In this document: positions 46,035-57,696 of the stretch, in pieces | Position numbering within the stretch: the stretch's first letter is position 1 | How the letters are laid out: each line of letters starts with the position of its first letter | From: Atkinsonella hypoxylon | Taxonomy: Eukaryota; Ascomycota; Sordariomycetes; Hypocreales; Clavicipitaceae | Direction of reading: 5' to 3' | DNA length: 64,000 nucleotides | Assembly: GCA_000729835.1 (NCBI GenBank) | Contig: JFHB01000048.1 | Span: forward strand, 62,001-126,000 | Position numbers and translations under genes: made by a program | Notes under the pieces: generated by a model | Told to the model about the DNA's origin: nothing | The model's input: only the letters and a program-made list of their open reading frames with translations | Database searches by the model: none

Positions 46035-47646
46035 AGGCAGCTTGAGGTCGGAGAGTTCTTCCGCATTTAATCCGTTTTCCTGGTCAAGAACCCCGAACTC
46101 GACATCACAAGATATCATTACCACGATTTGTGCTCGGGGTCATTGTCACGAACAACGCAGGTCCACCCAGGTACACCGGCCTCTGATAGTCTGGACTCGT
46201 CGGATTGTCGTGTTCAGGGTTCCATATATATTGTGTTCGTGTCTTTGTAAATACCTATGTAAGGAACAAGGCCTAGAGCGCAAGGGAAGAAAGCATATTG
46301 GGAAAACAGCCTCTCAGATCACCCTATACTCTATATCGCATTCTTTGCCAACACATGTGTGTCTTAATAATTCTCCTCATTATCTAGGCGATGTTTCGGC
46401 ATTCTTGAACAGAAAACGAAGTTTGGAGAAAGTCTCGACAACACAATGCTCCAGAGTGGTAGTGGATGATTACGCTCTCAATACGATATCAGATCCCATG
46501 ATTAGTATGTGCTTCTGCAACTTGGCGGATCGCTCTGCTAAATACAGGCTTTTCAAGATGGAGCCTGAGTTTACTCTTCATCTCTTTCATTATGCGGCAA
46601 CATACATACGTGCAACCGCCGCACATTCCTTCTCGATTTGCACAGAACTTGGCCTGTATTTTGTGATCCTTACAATGGCAATACGTTTATCCTCACTATC
46701 GTGTCTCCCATAACTCGCGCTAAGCAGGGTGATTACGAAGCACGCCTGAGACCGACTTTATTCTATATTGCCAGCTTGCGCCTTCTCCTCGGCCCTGGTC
46801 GACACTGGCGCTCAAAGGAGCAAGAACACTGGCAATCGGGATGATAGGAACTCAAGTATTTCATGCAACACCCAACGGTGCGCGCCCGAAAAGAACCTTA
46901 ATTCGTAGAATGGAAAGGAACACGACCTGGTTCTCATCCCTACCCCGCCAGATTGATTGATACGCACCTATCACCATCATAATCTTGATGAAAGCCGGAG
47001 ATCTCCTGGGCCGGGGGGGGGGGGGCATCTAGCATGATCCACTTATAAATGACGTTCATCTTTGTTCTCGGAAAGGAAATAAGAAAACATGGCCTGCGTC
47101 AAGATAATGGGGGAAAACGGCGTTTCCAGATGATGCGGCGACACAGTCTCCTAGATAATGTGGGCTTACCGCAGGGCGAGAGCAACTTGCGAGGCTGGGG
47201 AGCTTTGTTGGAACATAGAAGCTAGATTAATAGGGGGGAGGGGGGATATCCACAGATGTCGACAAGGGCAGCAATTAGCTCGGCCGGCCCGCCGTTGTTG
47301 CTGTTGCTGTTGCTTTTGTTGCTTTTGTTGCTTTTGTCTTGCTTGCTCTTGTTGTTGTTCTTCTTGTAGCTTGGCGGCTGGAGGCGGGGATACCCCCTTG
47401 TAATTCGAAATAAAAATGACAATAATATTATTAAAAGATGAATGAATACGCAAATGATAAGAAAAGCCAAAAAAAAAACAAAAAAACAGAAAAACAGAAA
47501 AAATAGGATGCTGAGAGAGTCCGACGGCTAGAGACATGGTTATCGGTTCCGAATGCGCTGGTCAAGAACCAATGGGGGCCAAAGCGGGCCGGAGTCGACG
47601 GGGTGATGAAACCTCGCAATCCCTGTCTGTTCCTGTTAGGCTCACT

Positions 47647-47698
47647 CCATCCATCCATCCATCCATCCATCCATCCATCCATCCATCCATCCATCCAT
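47647..47698. repeat. CCAT tetranucleotide microsatellite
   Basis: Thirteen perfect CCAT units; a shorter CCATCCAT array occurs near 51524-51545. Confidence 0.95.
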
Positions 47699-48302
47699 CG
47701 CTCCCTCATTCCATCCAAACTGTCCGCACGCTCCTTCAAAAGACCCCAATGGCCAGCGCCCTACGGAGTACCGAACGCACCGCACCGCACTCCGTAGACT
47801 CCAGAACAGAATGAAGAAGTATCAGGTGGACCAGCTTGCACCGGGGTGACCGACAGACCACAGACAGCAAGAAGCCAACTTCTCCGCCTGGGCCTACCTA
47901 CGGGCCTTCACTCAACCCAGACTCACTCAGGCTTGTCTGCAAGTTCCTGCGGCCATGGCGGAACCTATAGCCATCGCAGCGACCCGAGTTACAACACAGA
48001 GTGCACAGCTTTCTCCGTCTCTCCCGGACCTTTTTTCCTGCCTGCGCTTCTTCTCTCTGGTGTTCGGCACCCAATTTCTCCGCCTGGAAGCCCTTGGAAA
48101 AATATAAAGAAAACTAAAAAAAAAAAAAAACCAAACTCTGGTTCAGATGCTTCCCGCGGGTCCGAGGCAGCGGGCACTGGAATCAGTACAGGAGGCATGT
48201 CGAATCCGTGTGTCACGTAAAGCAGTGAGTGGTGTTGCAGCTTTCCGTATCATGATGCGACAGCCCGTGCAACTCTGTCTTCCAGCGCCGTTCGGGCACA
48301 GG

Positions 48303-48306
<4 letters not shown>

Positions 48307-48352
<46 letters not shown>
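48307..48352. repeat. CT dinucleotide microsatellite
   Basis: Twenty-three perfect CT units followed by TAAAAAA; the longest perfect dinucleotide array in the window. Confidence 0.97.
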
Positions 48353-48353
<1 letters not shown>

Positions 48354-51300
48354 AAAAAGGAGCCTGGGCCTTTCCCCCCTTTCCCGGGTCCAAGCCGAAA
48401 GCTGAAGGTCGAGACGGAAAATTGTTGCACTAATTAATAACGGCAAACCTGGGAACTGGGAACTGGGAACAGTCGAAACCGACTTCGTGTCTACGTGCGT
48501 CAACCGTCATGCTTATTCCCGCACAGAGCGATTCGAGATGTCACTGACGCATGGCATGGGCATGTGTACGGAGCATGTAGCGGACACACCAATTCTCCAT
48601 TTGCCTTTATAATGGAGAGACCAGGCATCGACAAGTTGGACGATTAAAATATGATAACTGATAGCGCCCTGGACAAACAAAGGATCATGATCTCTTTTGT
48701 ATAGCGGTCGATGGGCCGAATTTACTTGCGGCCATGGCAGAGCATAGTTACTAGCAAAACAAATCTTTGCATGCTTTTCCCCCGCTTCTTTCCCAAATCT
48801 GCCGTGAAGATCCCCAACATCCTCTCGTCCAACCAAGGAGAGCAGAATAGTTCCTGAGCTTGTGGTCATAGTTCCTACCAGCCAGCTTCCTTTGAACTTC
48901 TGTGCGAGCGAGCACTGACGCCTGCTGCTTCTCCACGCGCGGACCTCGGTTGGGTTCTCAACAGACGTCGGCAAACGCATATATCAAGATTCATCTCTGG
49001 GTGTTATACACCGACAATGGTTTAGCCATCTGGTAAAAAGCATTGCCAACCCTGTGCAGAATCTCCGCATGAGTATGGTCGGAACATATATGTGAGGGTC
49101 AAGAGGGAGGGGGGAGGGACCGTACATACATGTAGCTAGACTAATTACGTAGGGTCGCACTGCAACCTCGTGGTTCGCCTTGTGGCTTCAACTATAACTA
49201 CCCATGACTTGTTCTTCGTGATAGCACGAGCCCGCCTGTCTGGTCTGGTTTCATCACAGGCCGGGGAATGTTTGCCTCCGACTGGCCACGTGCTAACGGT
49301 CTGATGATAAGGCAGAAGACGACCGTACGAATCGCTAAATGATTTCTGCAGACAAATACAGGAACAGGGCACAATTGACGCTTACGATACGCGAAATGGC
49401 CACATACTTCTTCGAGGGAGGGGGGGGGGGATCTGTTTGTGGTAGAAACTAGGCAGGCTTGGTTGGATACTTTGCTTTATAGCTTGTTTTCTTTCTTTTT
49501 TTTTTTTGGTTTAAACATGACTGATTAAAAACGGACTATGTTACTGCAAGGTGATTTTCGAGATTGGCTGGCCTTGTTCCTGTGAAGGGGGTTCGGCGTT
49601 GGTGCCCATGTCGCGTCCAACAAATCAAAGTCTCCAATATACAGTAGTTAATATCCTTGACTTGTTTAACACGAATCTACTCTGCAGGGATGATTTACGC
49701 TAAATCAGACGCCTTGTTTTAGGACCCTTCTGAGACATTCCCTATACTTTGAGCTAAATCACGATCAACACGTAGGGGTACGTACGTACGCAGACTAGAG
49801 TCACCTCCGTCCTAGTTTTATTTCATGATCTTCTGGCACTAAAATTTGTAGCATACCTGCTAAGTGCTAGCTACGCGCGAGATTATATGGCCCGTCACAA
49901 GTTTCTGATCCGTTGTCAAACTTCGGAAAGTTGGCTGCGTGGACCCTTCTTCTGTCCTTCATTTTTGCATCTGCCTAGCACGCACAGCACGCTTAGTGAC
50001 AGCGCAATGCCACTTCTCCGTATGTGTACTTTGAATTGAAATGCCGCCGTCCACTCGTCCACTCGTCCACTCGCCCACTCGTTCACATGTACGCCTAGCG
50101 CGACCCTGTTTGTTTCAGCACGCGCCTCCAAGTACCGACGATCCTGGGGCCCAGCAAGGCAACGTCCGGCAGGGTAAGAACAGCCAAATCAGTCAAGACC
50201 AGAATCCTCGGCGCCTCGGGATTGGTGGATCCAGCATCTGGAGTCGAAATCACGGCCATCCTCGACTTTAGTCCTCAACAGAATTCTGACTTGTGCTCCC
50301 CCGTTATCCGTACACCAAAGTATATACTATACGTACACGCAAAGCGTCATTCGGACGAGGGAGGGAGCTCAAAAGGCGTCTTTACACACACCCCCTGTTC
50401 CTTCCTACTGCCACCCCACACAATCCAGTACCGTGCCGGTCGGCTTCGCTGCATCTAGCCGAAAGCACACGCCCACGACGCCCTACGAAGAAAAGCCATG
50501 TACCATACTCCGTACATACCATGCACATGCAACCCTTGGATGATTTTTACAAATCTACTTTACATGGATAGCATCAGCCAATCACACATCACTTTGCATG
50601 GTTATCCCAAGACATGACAATACTTTCCAATCAGTATGCAAACAGAGTCTAGACTAAAGTCCCTCTACGCTATATTACATCATCGAATCTTACCACTAAC
50701 GCTTCCAGTCTAGTTGCCTGCGAAATCATGTGGGAATCTCGCGTATCGTGATAAGCGTCGATTTAGCCCTGTCATGTATTTCTGTGAAATCATTCAGGGG
50801 TCGTATTGTGGATGATCTGCACCATGAGACTGATGTCGATCGGGAATTGTGGATGGGGAACTTGTTGTTGTTTGGTCTACGGAATACGTCGCCCTGTCAG
50901 CAAATAAACTTGAGTGGTTGGAAAAGCTTTCTCGCTCACTCGTGTGTATAGGTAGATGGCACATGCCTACCACATACCGTAGTTTGCTGCTCATGGATCG
51001 CCGGCTATCGCGGAGTGAGTCTTTCCAGTTATGTACCCATGCCTGCAGAGGCAGAGCCGGGGCTTCGCCTTTTCTTGTACTGTCTGGTTACGGTTACGAA
51101 CCAGCAAGGGCAAGCAGCTACGTACCTAGCTAGGTGGCCTTGCTGTTTATCGGGAGCCGTGAGGAAGCATTACTTAGTCATAAGTCATTTGGACGGACCC
51201 GGCATCATTGGCATCTTGGATCCTGGATCCGCTCCTTCACAAAGCATTCTTTCCACCCCCCTCCCCTTTTCTTGCCCCCAACACCTCGTCTTTTCATGTC

Positions 51301-52402
51301 CACATTATTACGGAGCACCTCTTGCGCCTGGCATTGACTCGGCTTGGTTCGAGGTTCGAGGAGTCACCGAGATGCCTTGGGTCCGAGGCGTGGGACTAAG
51401 AAAAGATAGTATATGCATCAATTTACACATATTATACTCCGTACAATGCATCTACCGGCTTGCCCAGAAGACGCAGCCTTGACCAGATTAATTGGCAACC
51501 ACACTCCCATGACCACCGCGATCCATCCACCCATCCATCCATCCATCATCTATCTATTCACGTACACCAACGCCGGCAATTACGGAGATCCCCATGTCCC
51601 CCAAGTCTACACCAACACCTCGCACCACCATATTTGTAATTGTATCCGTACTTTCAAGCCCAAGCGTGTCCTCTCTGTATTGGAGTAAGGCTGATTATTA
51701 TAACGACCCCGGGTTGTCGTTACCATCCCATCCCCCCTTCGCCCTATGTCCGCCCTATGTCAATTTATGAGATAAACTATCTTTGACCAAAGTCCATCTA
51801 CGGTACTGCTCATGGCAGTTATCGTTATAATAATACCGAGAACGACACTCTATTCATTTCTTTGTTGATGATCCTGGTTTCATCAATTCCTAGCTTCCCT
51901 TCTCATCCCAATCACAGACTCCCTCACTAATTATCTAGCCAAGAATTTCTCCCGTTTTTAACATACATATGTCACTCTGTTCCATTGGCATTCACATCCC
52001 CTTCCCCTCCTTGACTTCTATCACAATGAGCAATATAGCCTGCTAAATCACTTTGCTCAAGTTTGGTAATTCTCGACAGCCATAAGAACAACGATCTAGA
52101 TGGTGTCACGAAGCATTGCGAACCATCGTCAACCGTCACCGCTTTCGCGTCAAACAAACGGCTCATTGCTTACAACTTCAGCAGCTGGCCCGCGGCATAT
52201 TGATTCGAAACCTTGAACTGCCTGGGCTTGGATGCGTGCGAAAATCGATAGCGCATCGATATCATCAACTCTACTCACCTGAAAATCATACCCTCTTCAC
52301 ATCCTCTCAATGCTTATTACAAGGCTCTGTGAAACCACAAAACGCAGCCACTGGCCCTTTAATAACCATAACCGGCCACCAACTTGTCTGTCAAGCTCAC
52401 GC

Positions 52403-54412
52403 ATGTCGGACAAGCACACACTGCCGCCTCCAGTTGAGCCAGATTGGCAGGGGCAGTATTCCTATCTTCACCAGTCTGAGATTGAGAGCTTCTCACGCGC
52501 CGTTGCGGATACGAGATTTCACGGAGAGCAGAATAAAGCTAGTGTCACTTCAGGGTCGGGCAGTCTGGCCATCCAAAGTCGGGATCTCAGGGTCGAAGTG
52601 TCGGATCGAGATGCACTGCCTAACGTCGGGGATCACAGCTCGCAACGCAACAGAACTTCACCCTCTATGGTTAGCTCACCAGGTCCAATTGCCGATACAG
52701 GACAGAATACGCGGAATTTAAGCTCCGGCCCGGACCAGTTTGCTTTTTCGAGACTATCAGAGTCTGGCAATGCGAATTCAAAGTCCTCGGGCGAGCAAAT
52801 GCCAGAAAGTGACCTGCGCACATACGAAAGACGTAACAAGGGCTCGAACATGAGCCGGGAGACGGACTATGACATTGACGATGAAGATGGAGACGACGGT
52901 GAGGAAGACACGCAACTGCATGGGCAAACTGTAGCAGAGCGACTTGCAGCACGTCGCAAAATGAAAAGATTTCGGTATGTGAAAATTTGCCCCCCTCAAA
53001 AGGCAAAAGTTGCCGTCTTCCATATAGAGGCTAATAACCTTCAGGCTTACACATCAACAAACTCGATTTTTAATGAGCGAGTTTGCCAAGCAACCGCATC
53101 CTGACGCTGCTCATAGAGAGCGACTTTCGAGAGAGATTCCAGGCCTGAGTCCGCGACAGGTTCAAGTCTGGTTCCAGAATCGGTGAGGCGAGAGAAAAGT
53201 TTAGCTATTCGGGATCACGACTAATGTTTTACGTATGTAGAAGAGCGAAGATTAAGAGGCTGACAGCGGATGACCGGGACAGAATGATCCGGATGCGGGC
53301 AGTTCCAGATGATTTCGACAACGTGCAAGCCCTGCATTCTCCCTATGGTGCTGTTCACGGTGTCACACCGGCGCTTTCCACCTCTCAGCCCGCTTCAGTC
53401 GGTAGTCCCTACGGCTCTCAAGATACACGACCACTTATGTTGGATGTAAGACGAGGCGGAGGGGAAGCGTATCTGCCTTCGACCGGATTAACGCCCTCGT
53501 TTGGGGGAATGGAACTGGGCCAGTCAGGACCTATAAGCGGCTCGGAAATAGCGTCGACAGCGACTCCGTTATATCAAGACCGATTCAGCAGCGGCGGTTC
53601 TTCCCCGTCCCTTTCTGGTCTCGGATTTCGAACTTCAGCTCCTTATTGGACCTCTGGAAGCACCAGCATAGAAAGCGCAACCCAGAGCAACAGGACAAAC
53701 CGGGACTGGAATCCGAGAAGCGCTCCAGAGGCACTGCATACTCCCCTTGGAATCTACCAAGGAGACACCACTGTATCGAATACACCCAATCGCCAACAAA
53801 TGAGCTACCATGGTAACCAGTTTGCATCGCCAGTCTCCGGGGGTTTCAGTAGCATAGAATCTCAGACATACTCGGGTGAGTATGCTGTGGTTCATGTACA
53901 TTTGCTTAGCCTTTAAATCCCCTCTCACGGAAGGATGCTAACGTATTCGAGAGGCAGGTAATACACAGATACCCGCAAGGAGCTCAGAAAGCGCGACTGT
54001 GGTGGAAGAATCGGAACAAAGCGAGATTAGAAGCTCTCACTCGACCTCGTCTGGTTCTCTGACCATGGATTTTGGACTCAGAGATTCAGGTCGAGGTGCA
54101 GGGACATTATCGTCGACCCATTCACATCTCCAGGATCGGCTTCACGCACTTCCTCCTCTCCGAGCAAACATGACTTCTTCTCCAGCAAATTACTCCCAAG
54201 GATCAGTATCCGCGCCGTTAGAAATGCCCTCGGACCGACTCTTTCAAATCCACAATGATAAGACAACAGTGGAATACTCGAGCCCTCAATTAAGTGCTCC
54301 AGTGTCTGCAACCAGCGAATACGGCTTTAACCGACCGTTTGCATTACCAGTACCTAGTCGGAGCGCAAGCAGTGGCCCATTGAAGGATTTGTTTGGTAAC
54401 GGTGTCTTATAA
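52403..54412 (+). CDS. homeobox transcription factor (Hoy1/Htf1-like)
   Basis: Four exons: 52403-52974, 53045-53182, 53241-53875, 53958-54412; all introns GT-AG; product 599 aa. The homeodomain (about 184-243) is assembled from three exons: RRKMKRF, then LTHQQTRFLMSEFAKQPHP...REIPGLSPRQVQVWFQNR, then RAKIKRLT. Recognition-helix residues VWFQNRRAK are intact. An acidic patch (DYDIDDEDGDDGEEDTQ) lies just before it; the rest is Ser/Gly/Pro-rich and disordered. In filamentous ascomycetes homeobox proteins of this layout control conidiophore or hyphal development; an orthologue assignment to Htf1/MoHox2 is only tentative. The upstream gene-free DNA is unusually long, which fits a developmentally regulated gene (inference). 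Start MSDKHTLPPP chosen as the first ATG after the non-coding leader; the frame is open from 52310. Confidence 0.9.
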
Positions 54413-55649
54413 TGCCTCTGCACTCCTTGCATTATCTCTATTATTCGGGACAAGAGAAGTGGTGGACCGACAGCCGAAAGTTCGCTGCATTGTGCCTGCG
54501 AGGAGAGAAAGGGAGAAGAACTGTTATGTTATAACTTGCCTCTTTTCTGCACCTGCAGCACGTACTATATGCCTCGTCATGTTTCAAACGCCGCGACATC
54601 TGCCGGTGTGATGGATAACGATGCTAAGCATTTCTGCTTTCTAGCCTCCCTATTCTTGATCCTCTCGCCCCAGAATAACAAAAAGCAGAAACTGGGACCG
54701 GGAAGATCTTTGTACATTGAATGTGGTGTAAAAGACACTCCTTTTGGAATAGGATAGATGATACAGGCGGAGTTGACTTATGAACGGGACAAGAGGAAAG
54801 GATCTGAAGGAATTGCAGTTGTTTAACAACAGTTATCATGCCAATCATGCCATTTGACCATTTCGTTTTTGCTCATATTTCTTGGTTAAAAAAAAAAAAA
54901 AGAAAAAAAAGATAGAGACAAATCATGTGGCTACTGCCCCTCTGACGACGGCATCACGAGCATTACGATCAACGGGCCGCATGCCTGGAATGCGGTCACC
55001 CGCGCCTAACATCTGCCTTCTAAGCTTTTGACGCAAATACCACTCGAAAATTTTGCATATTCACAGGAATGGGGATTCATTCTGCGCAGACTACAACTTA
55101 CACTAGGTGACTTCATCCTCTTCAGCAATAGAACGCCGACTGCCCGCACAGCCTACTTCACAGGGTGAACGGCGCGCTTGGGCCTATGGGTCCCAGCAAA
55201 ATATGTTTCAACTTCAACAAGCCTATAACTAATGGCGGCTGTATCTAATATCAGGCCATGCTGTAGCGGCGTAGGAGAAGATGGAGTCCTCTCATCGCGG
55301 GCATGAAAAGTCGTGGTTGCGAGTGGCTTCCGTGTCTCTCCTCATAGTTCTCTGAGTCCTTATTTTTTGCGATGAGAGCACACAAGGTATCTTCTTTTGT
55401 AAAGGCGGACATGAACTCGCTAGTAATTAGCCCATGCTTGCGGATTAGATATTTATGAACAAAATAATCCACGTCGGTCCACTTCTCGATGGTGTTGGCA
55501 ATCAGCGGTTCGGCGCAATTTGTTCTCGTAGTCCATTCATTGTGGAGTTCAAGTTTCCTAACCAGTCCATTTTTCGAGTTTTGAAAATCGCTAGAAACGC
55601 GTCAAATGCTCTTTCGAGTAAGAGCTACCATAAACTGAGGTGTTCAGTA
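54413..55649. other. homeobox gene 3' flank
   Basis: 1.2 kb with no supported gene; an A-rich run at 54888-54910. Two small opposed frames near 55251-55664 show no family features. Confidence 0.45.
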
Positions 55650-56762
55650 CTAGTTGTATATTAGCGTCGCCCACTGAGCTATAGAAGCAGCGCAACGTAC
55701 TGGCCAACGACTCCACTCCCAATCAAGCACGACAGAGCTGGATCTATCCACTCTATGGCGTGCTTGGAGAACAAGAAGTGGTTGTGCCAGCTTCTAGTCC
55801 CATTTCATCGGTCAGAGTTTTTTTAAAAGCATCATAACAAACGCGAGGCAGCATGTTCGTGTGTGAAGAGGTGGCGGATTGTAGGAGAACATGATTATCG
55901 TAGTATGCATCTCAAATGCTGAAAGAGTGGAACTCCTCGAGTTGAAGCATGTTCATTTCAATCGATGGGTCTTGTGACTAACATGAACCTCGCTTGTGCT
56001 GTTCTCAAGTCTGCCAGTTGAAGGAGATTCCTGTAGCCTCATATGTACATAAAAGTCTGCCAGCGATGTAGATAGTTCAGCCCTACGGCAAGGAGGCAGG
56101 CGTTGTGAGTCAATAGGCGACAGGTGTCTGCCATCGATACAATCAAGAATCATAAATAAATGTCGATAGAAGATCAGTGCCTGCGTCTGCGCGATAGGCG
56201 AGGACCTTTGGGATAGGTATCGAGGTGCATTCTGATAGACGTCTGATCGTGGTAAGTGAATGTCACGATAGAAAATAAGATGGCACCTACTTCATGGTAG
56301 CAAACTCGCTTCGCAGTTCAATGCGCGGGCAGTATGCCAGGCATGGCAGCAATGGAACGCCGAAGACGTATCTCTGCCCATTCGAGAATCGAAAAAAAAA
56401 AAGAGAGATTATGACCGCCACTAGCAAAAATAATCGCCCAGGGCTATCGATTTAAAGAAGTGACAAGGTTTTTTGAATAACGCCGGCAGCCACGGTAAGC
56501 GCAGAGGTGACGAAATCAGCCCACTACAACAGGGTGACAACAGAAGTACCCACTTTTAAGCTTCGTCTACCAGGCATAGTCCGTATAGCAGCCAGTCACC
56601 ATTTTCATCAATAATTCGAGTTTTCTTTAGGAGCATGACTGTGGTTCCCATTCTCACTACGAAGCAATCAAGGTTGAGAACAACAGCTGAACCTGACAAG
56701 CAATGTATATGTTCAGCGCCTGCAAACGCGATATGGAACCGCCGTTCCAGCCTCCACGACAT
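55650..56762 (-). pseudogene. decayed fungal APH-like phosphotransferase/kinase
   Basis: Three minus-strand fragments in family order resemble the aminoglycoside-phosphotransferase-like kinases abundant in filamentous fungi. Fragment 1 (56762-56556) has FVVRMGTTVMLL, like the N-lobe 'VVKYGTxVxLxEA' strand. Fragment 2 (about 56190-55953) has FYRHLFMILDCIDGRHLSP followed by ADFYVHMRLQESPSTGRL, the hinge and 'LRxLxFPxxGSL' helix. Fragment 3 (about 55800-55650) has HRVDRSSSVVLDWEWSRWP, the 'D...ItGIIDWEW' metal-binding block. The fragments lie in different frames with stops between them, and the catalytic HxDLxxxN loop is not readable. Either a pseudogene or a gene with splicing I could not resolve. 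Confidence 0.5.
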
Positions 56763-57046
56763 CTAGATGATGGCCGCAAGCCGGTACACTTGAAAAGGCG
56801 AGCGGTTGGTTTGCTTGTAGTCCGATATGCACCATTCACTCGTCGAACTATTCTAGATTTGCGGATAGCATTCTCCATCCATCGGAGGAATTCGTGCCAC
56901 TCCCTTTATCGGGTGGGGACGGCTCGCTCACTAGTGGGAAATGGCGTCTTTCGCAAAGGATCGAATGAATAATCACTTTGCACGCCTGTCTGTGTCATCA
57001 CGAGGAATCTGATCTTGACATCTCAAGGGATGAATCGCCACTCACG

Positions 57047-57696
57047 ATGAACTATTTTTTCAAGAGTCGCCCGGGCATAAGCTGGGTCTCTGTCGGACCA
57101 GCCTCATCCTTCCCGGATCTCGGCGACGATATGGGCAACCTCATTGAAGCTCGCTTGTGCAATGCTGCTATGCGGCCAGGATGCAAGATCTTCCACATCC
57201 CCAAAGACGAACCATCTCAGGCAGAGGAGATTATTGTTTCGACGGACAGCGTGGAATCGCCCAGCTCGGGTGACGAGCTGCTGAACCAGGTCCTGGTGTT
57301 TCAGTACAGAGGGAAGTTCCATGCCGTTGATCATGTGAGTTTAAATACTCGGTATTAGACCCTGGCGAAGTTGTCGTTGAAAAAAGCTCGTCCATTGACT
57401 GTATTGAATTTATAATCCTGCAGCGATGTCCTCATTCGTCATACCCCTTGTCAAACGGCATGCCCTTTGATATCGAAGACTTTGGCGTCAAATTGAGTGC
57501 CGGGCTGACATGTCCGAAGCACGGGTGGTCCTTCGATCTCTTCACAGGCATGTCGGACACGGGTCGCTACAAACTGCCTGTGTGGGAAGTGCAAATACGA
57601 GATGCAGACGGGCTCAACTTAATAGATCCCTTGAAAAGCAATGGCATGGTGGAGGAGACAACAGTTTGGGTCAGACGCAGGCAGAGATTGGACTAA
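57047..57696 (+). CDS. Rieske [2Fe-2S] ferredoxin-like protein
   Basis: Two exons: 57047-57334 and 57424-57696, intron GTGAGT...CTGCAG of 89 nt; product 186 aa. A Rieske fold with both cluster-binding boxes: CPH (about 98-100) in RCPHSSYPLSNG and CPKHGW (about 126-131) in TCPKHGWSFDLFTG, that is C-x-H and C-x2-H. Strands SWVSVGPASSFP and LVFQYRGKFHAVDH precede box 1; GRYKLPVWEVQIRD follows box 2. The splice falls exactly before box 1. No oxygenase catalytic domain, membrane anchor or clear targeting signal is seen, so this is a soluble Rieske-type electron carrier of unknown partner. Neighbours give no metabolic hint. The open frame reaches back to 56978 without an ATG. Confidence 0.92.

Larger units (their letters stand above)
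42582..52402. other. 9.8 kb gene-free, repeat-rich region
   Basis: No confident gene. Features inside: TTACGGAGTACTCCG (42736-42750), several TACCTAGGTA palindromes (43488-43530, 45840-45860), a frame broken by one stop (43881-44462), TGTGGCG repeats (46001-46034), a G-run near 47013-47025, GTTGCT units (47297-47345), CCAT (47647-47698) and CT (48307-48352) microsatellites, and further TACTCCGTA copies at 50514, 51308 and 51434. The last 1-2 kb must hold the promoter of the homeobox gene. Numerous short frames lack family signatures and do not splice convincingly. Confidence 0.5.

Noticed and set aside
45994..46713. 239-codon plus-strand frame
   Set aside because: Its start is a translated TGTGGCG repeat and the rest shows no family or codon bias.
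48513..48980. 155-codon minus-strand frame
   Set aside because: No recognisable motif; isolated within the microsatellite-rich region.
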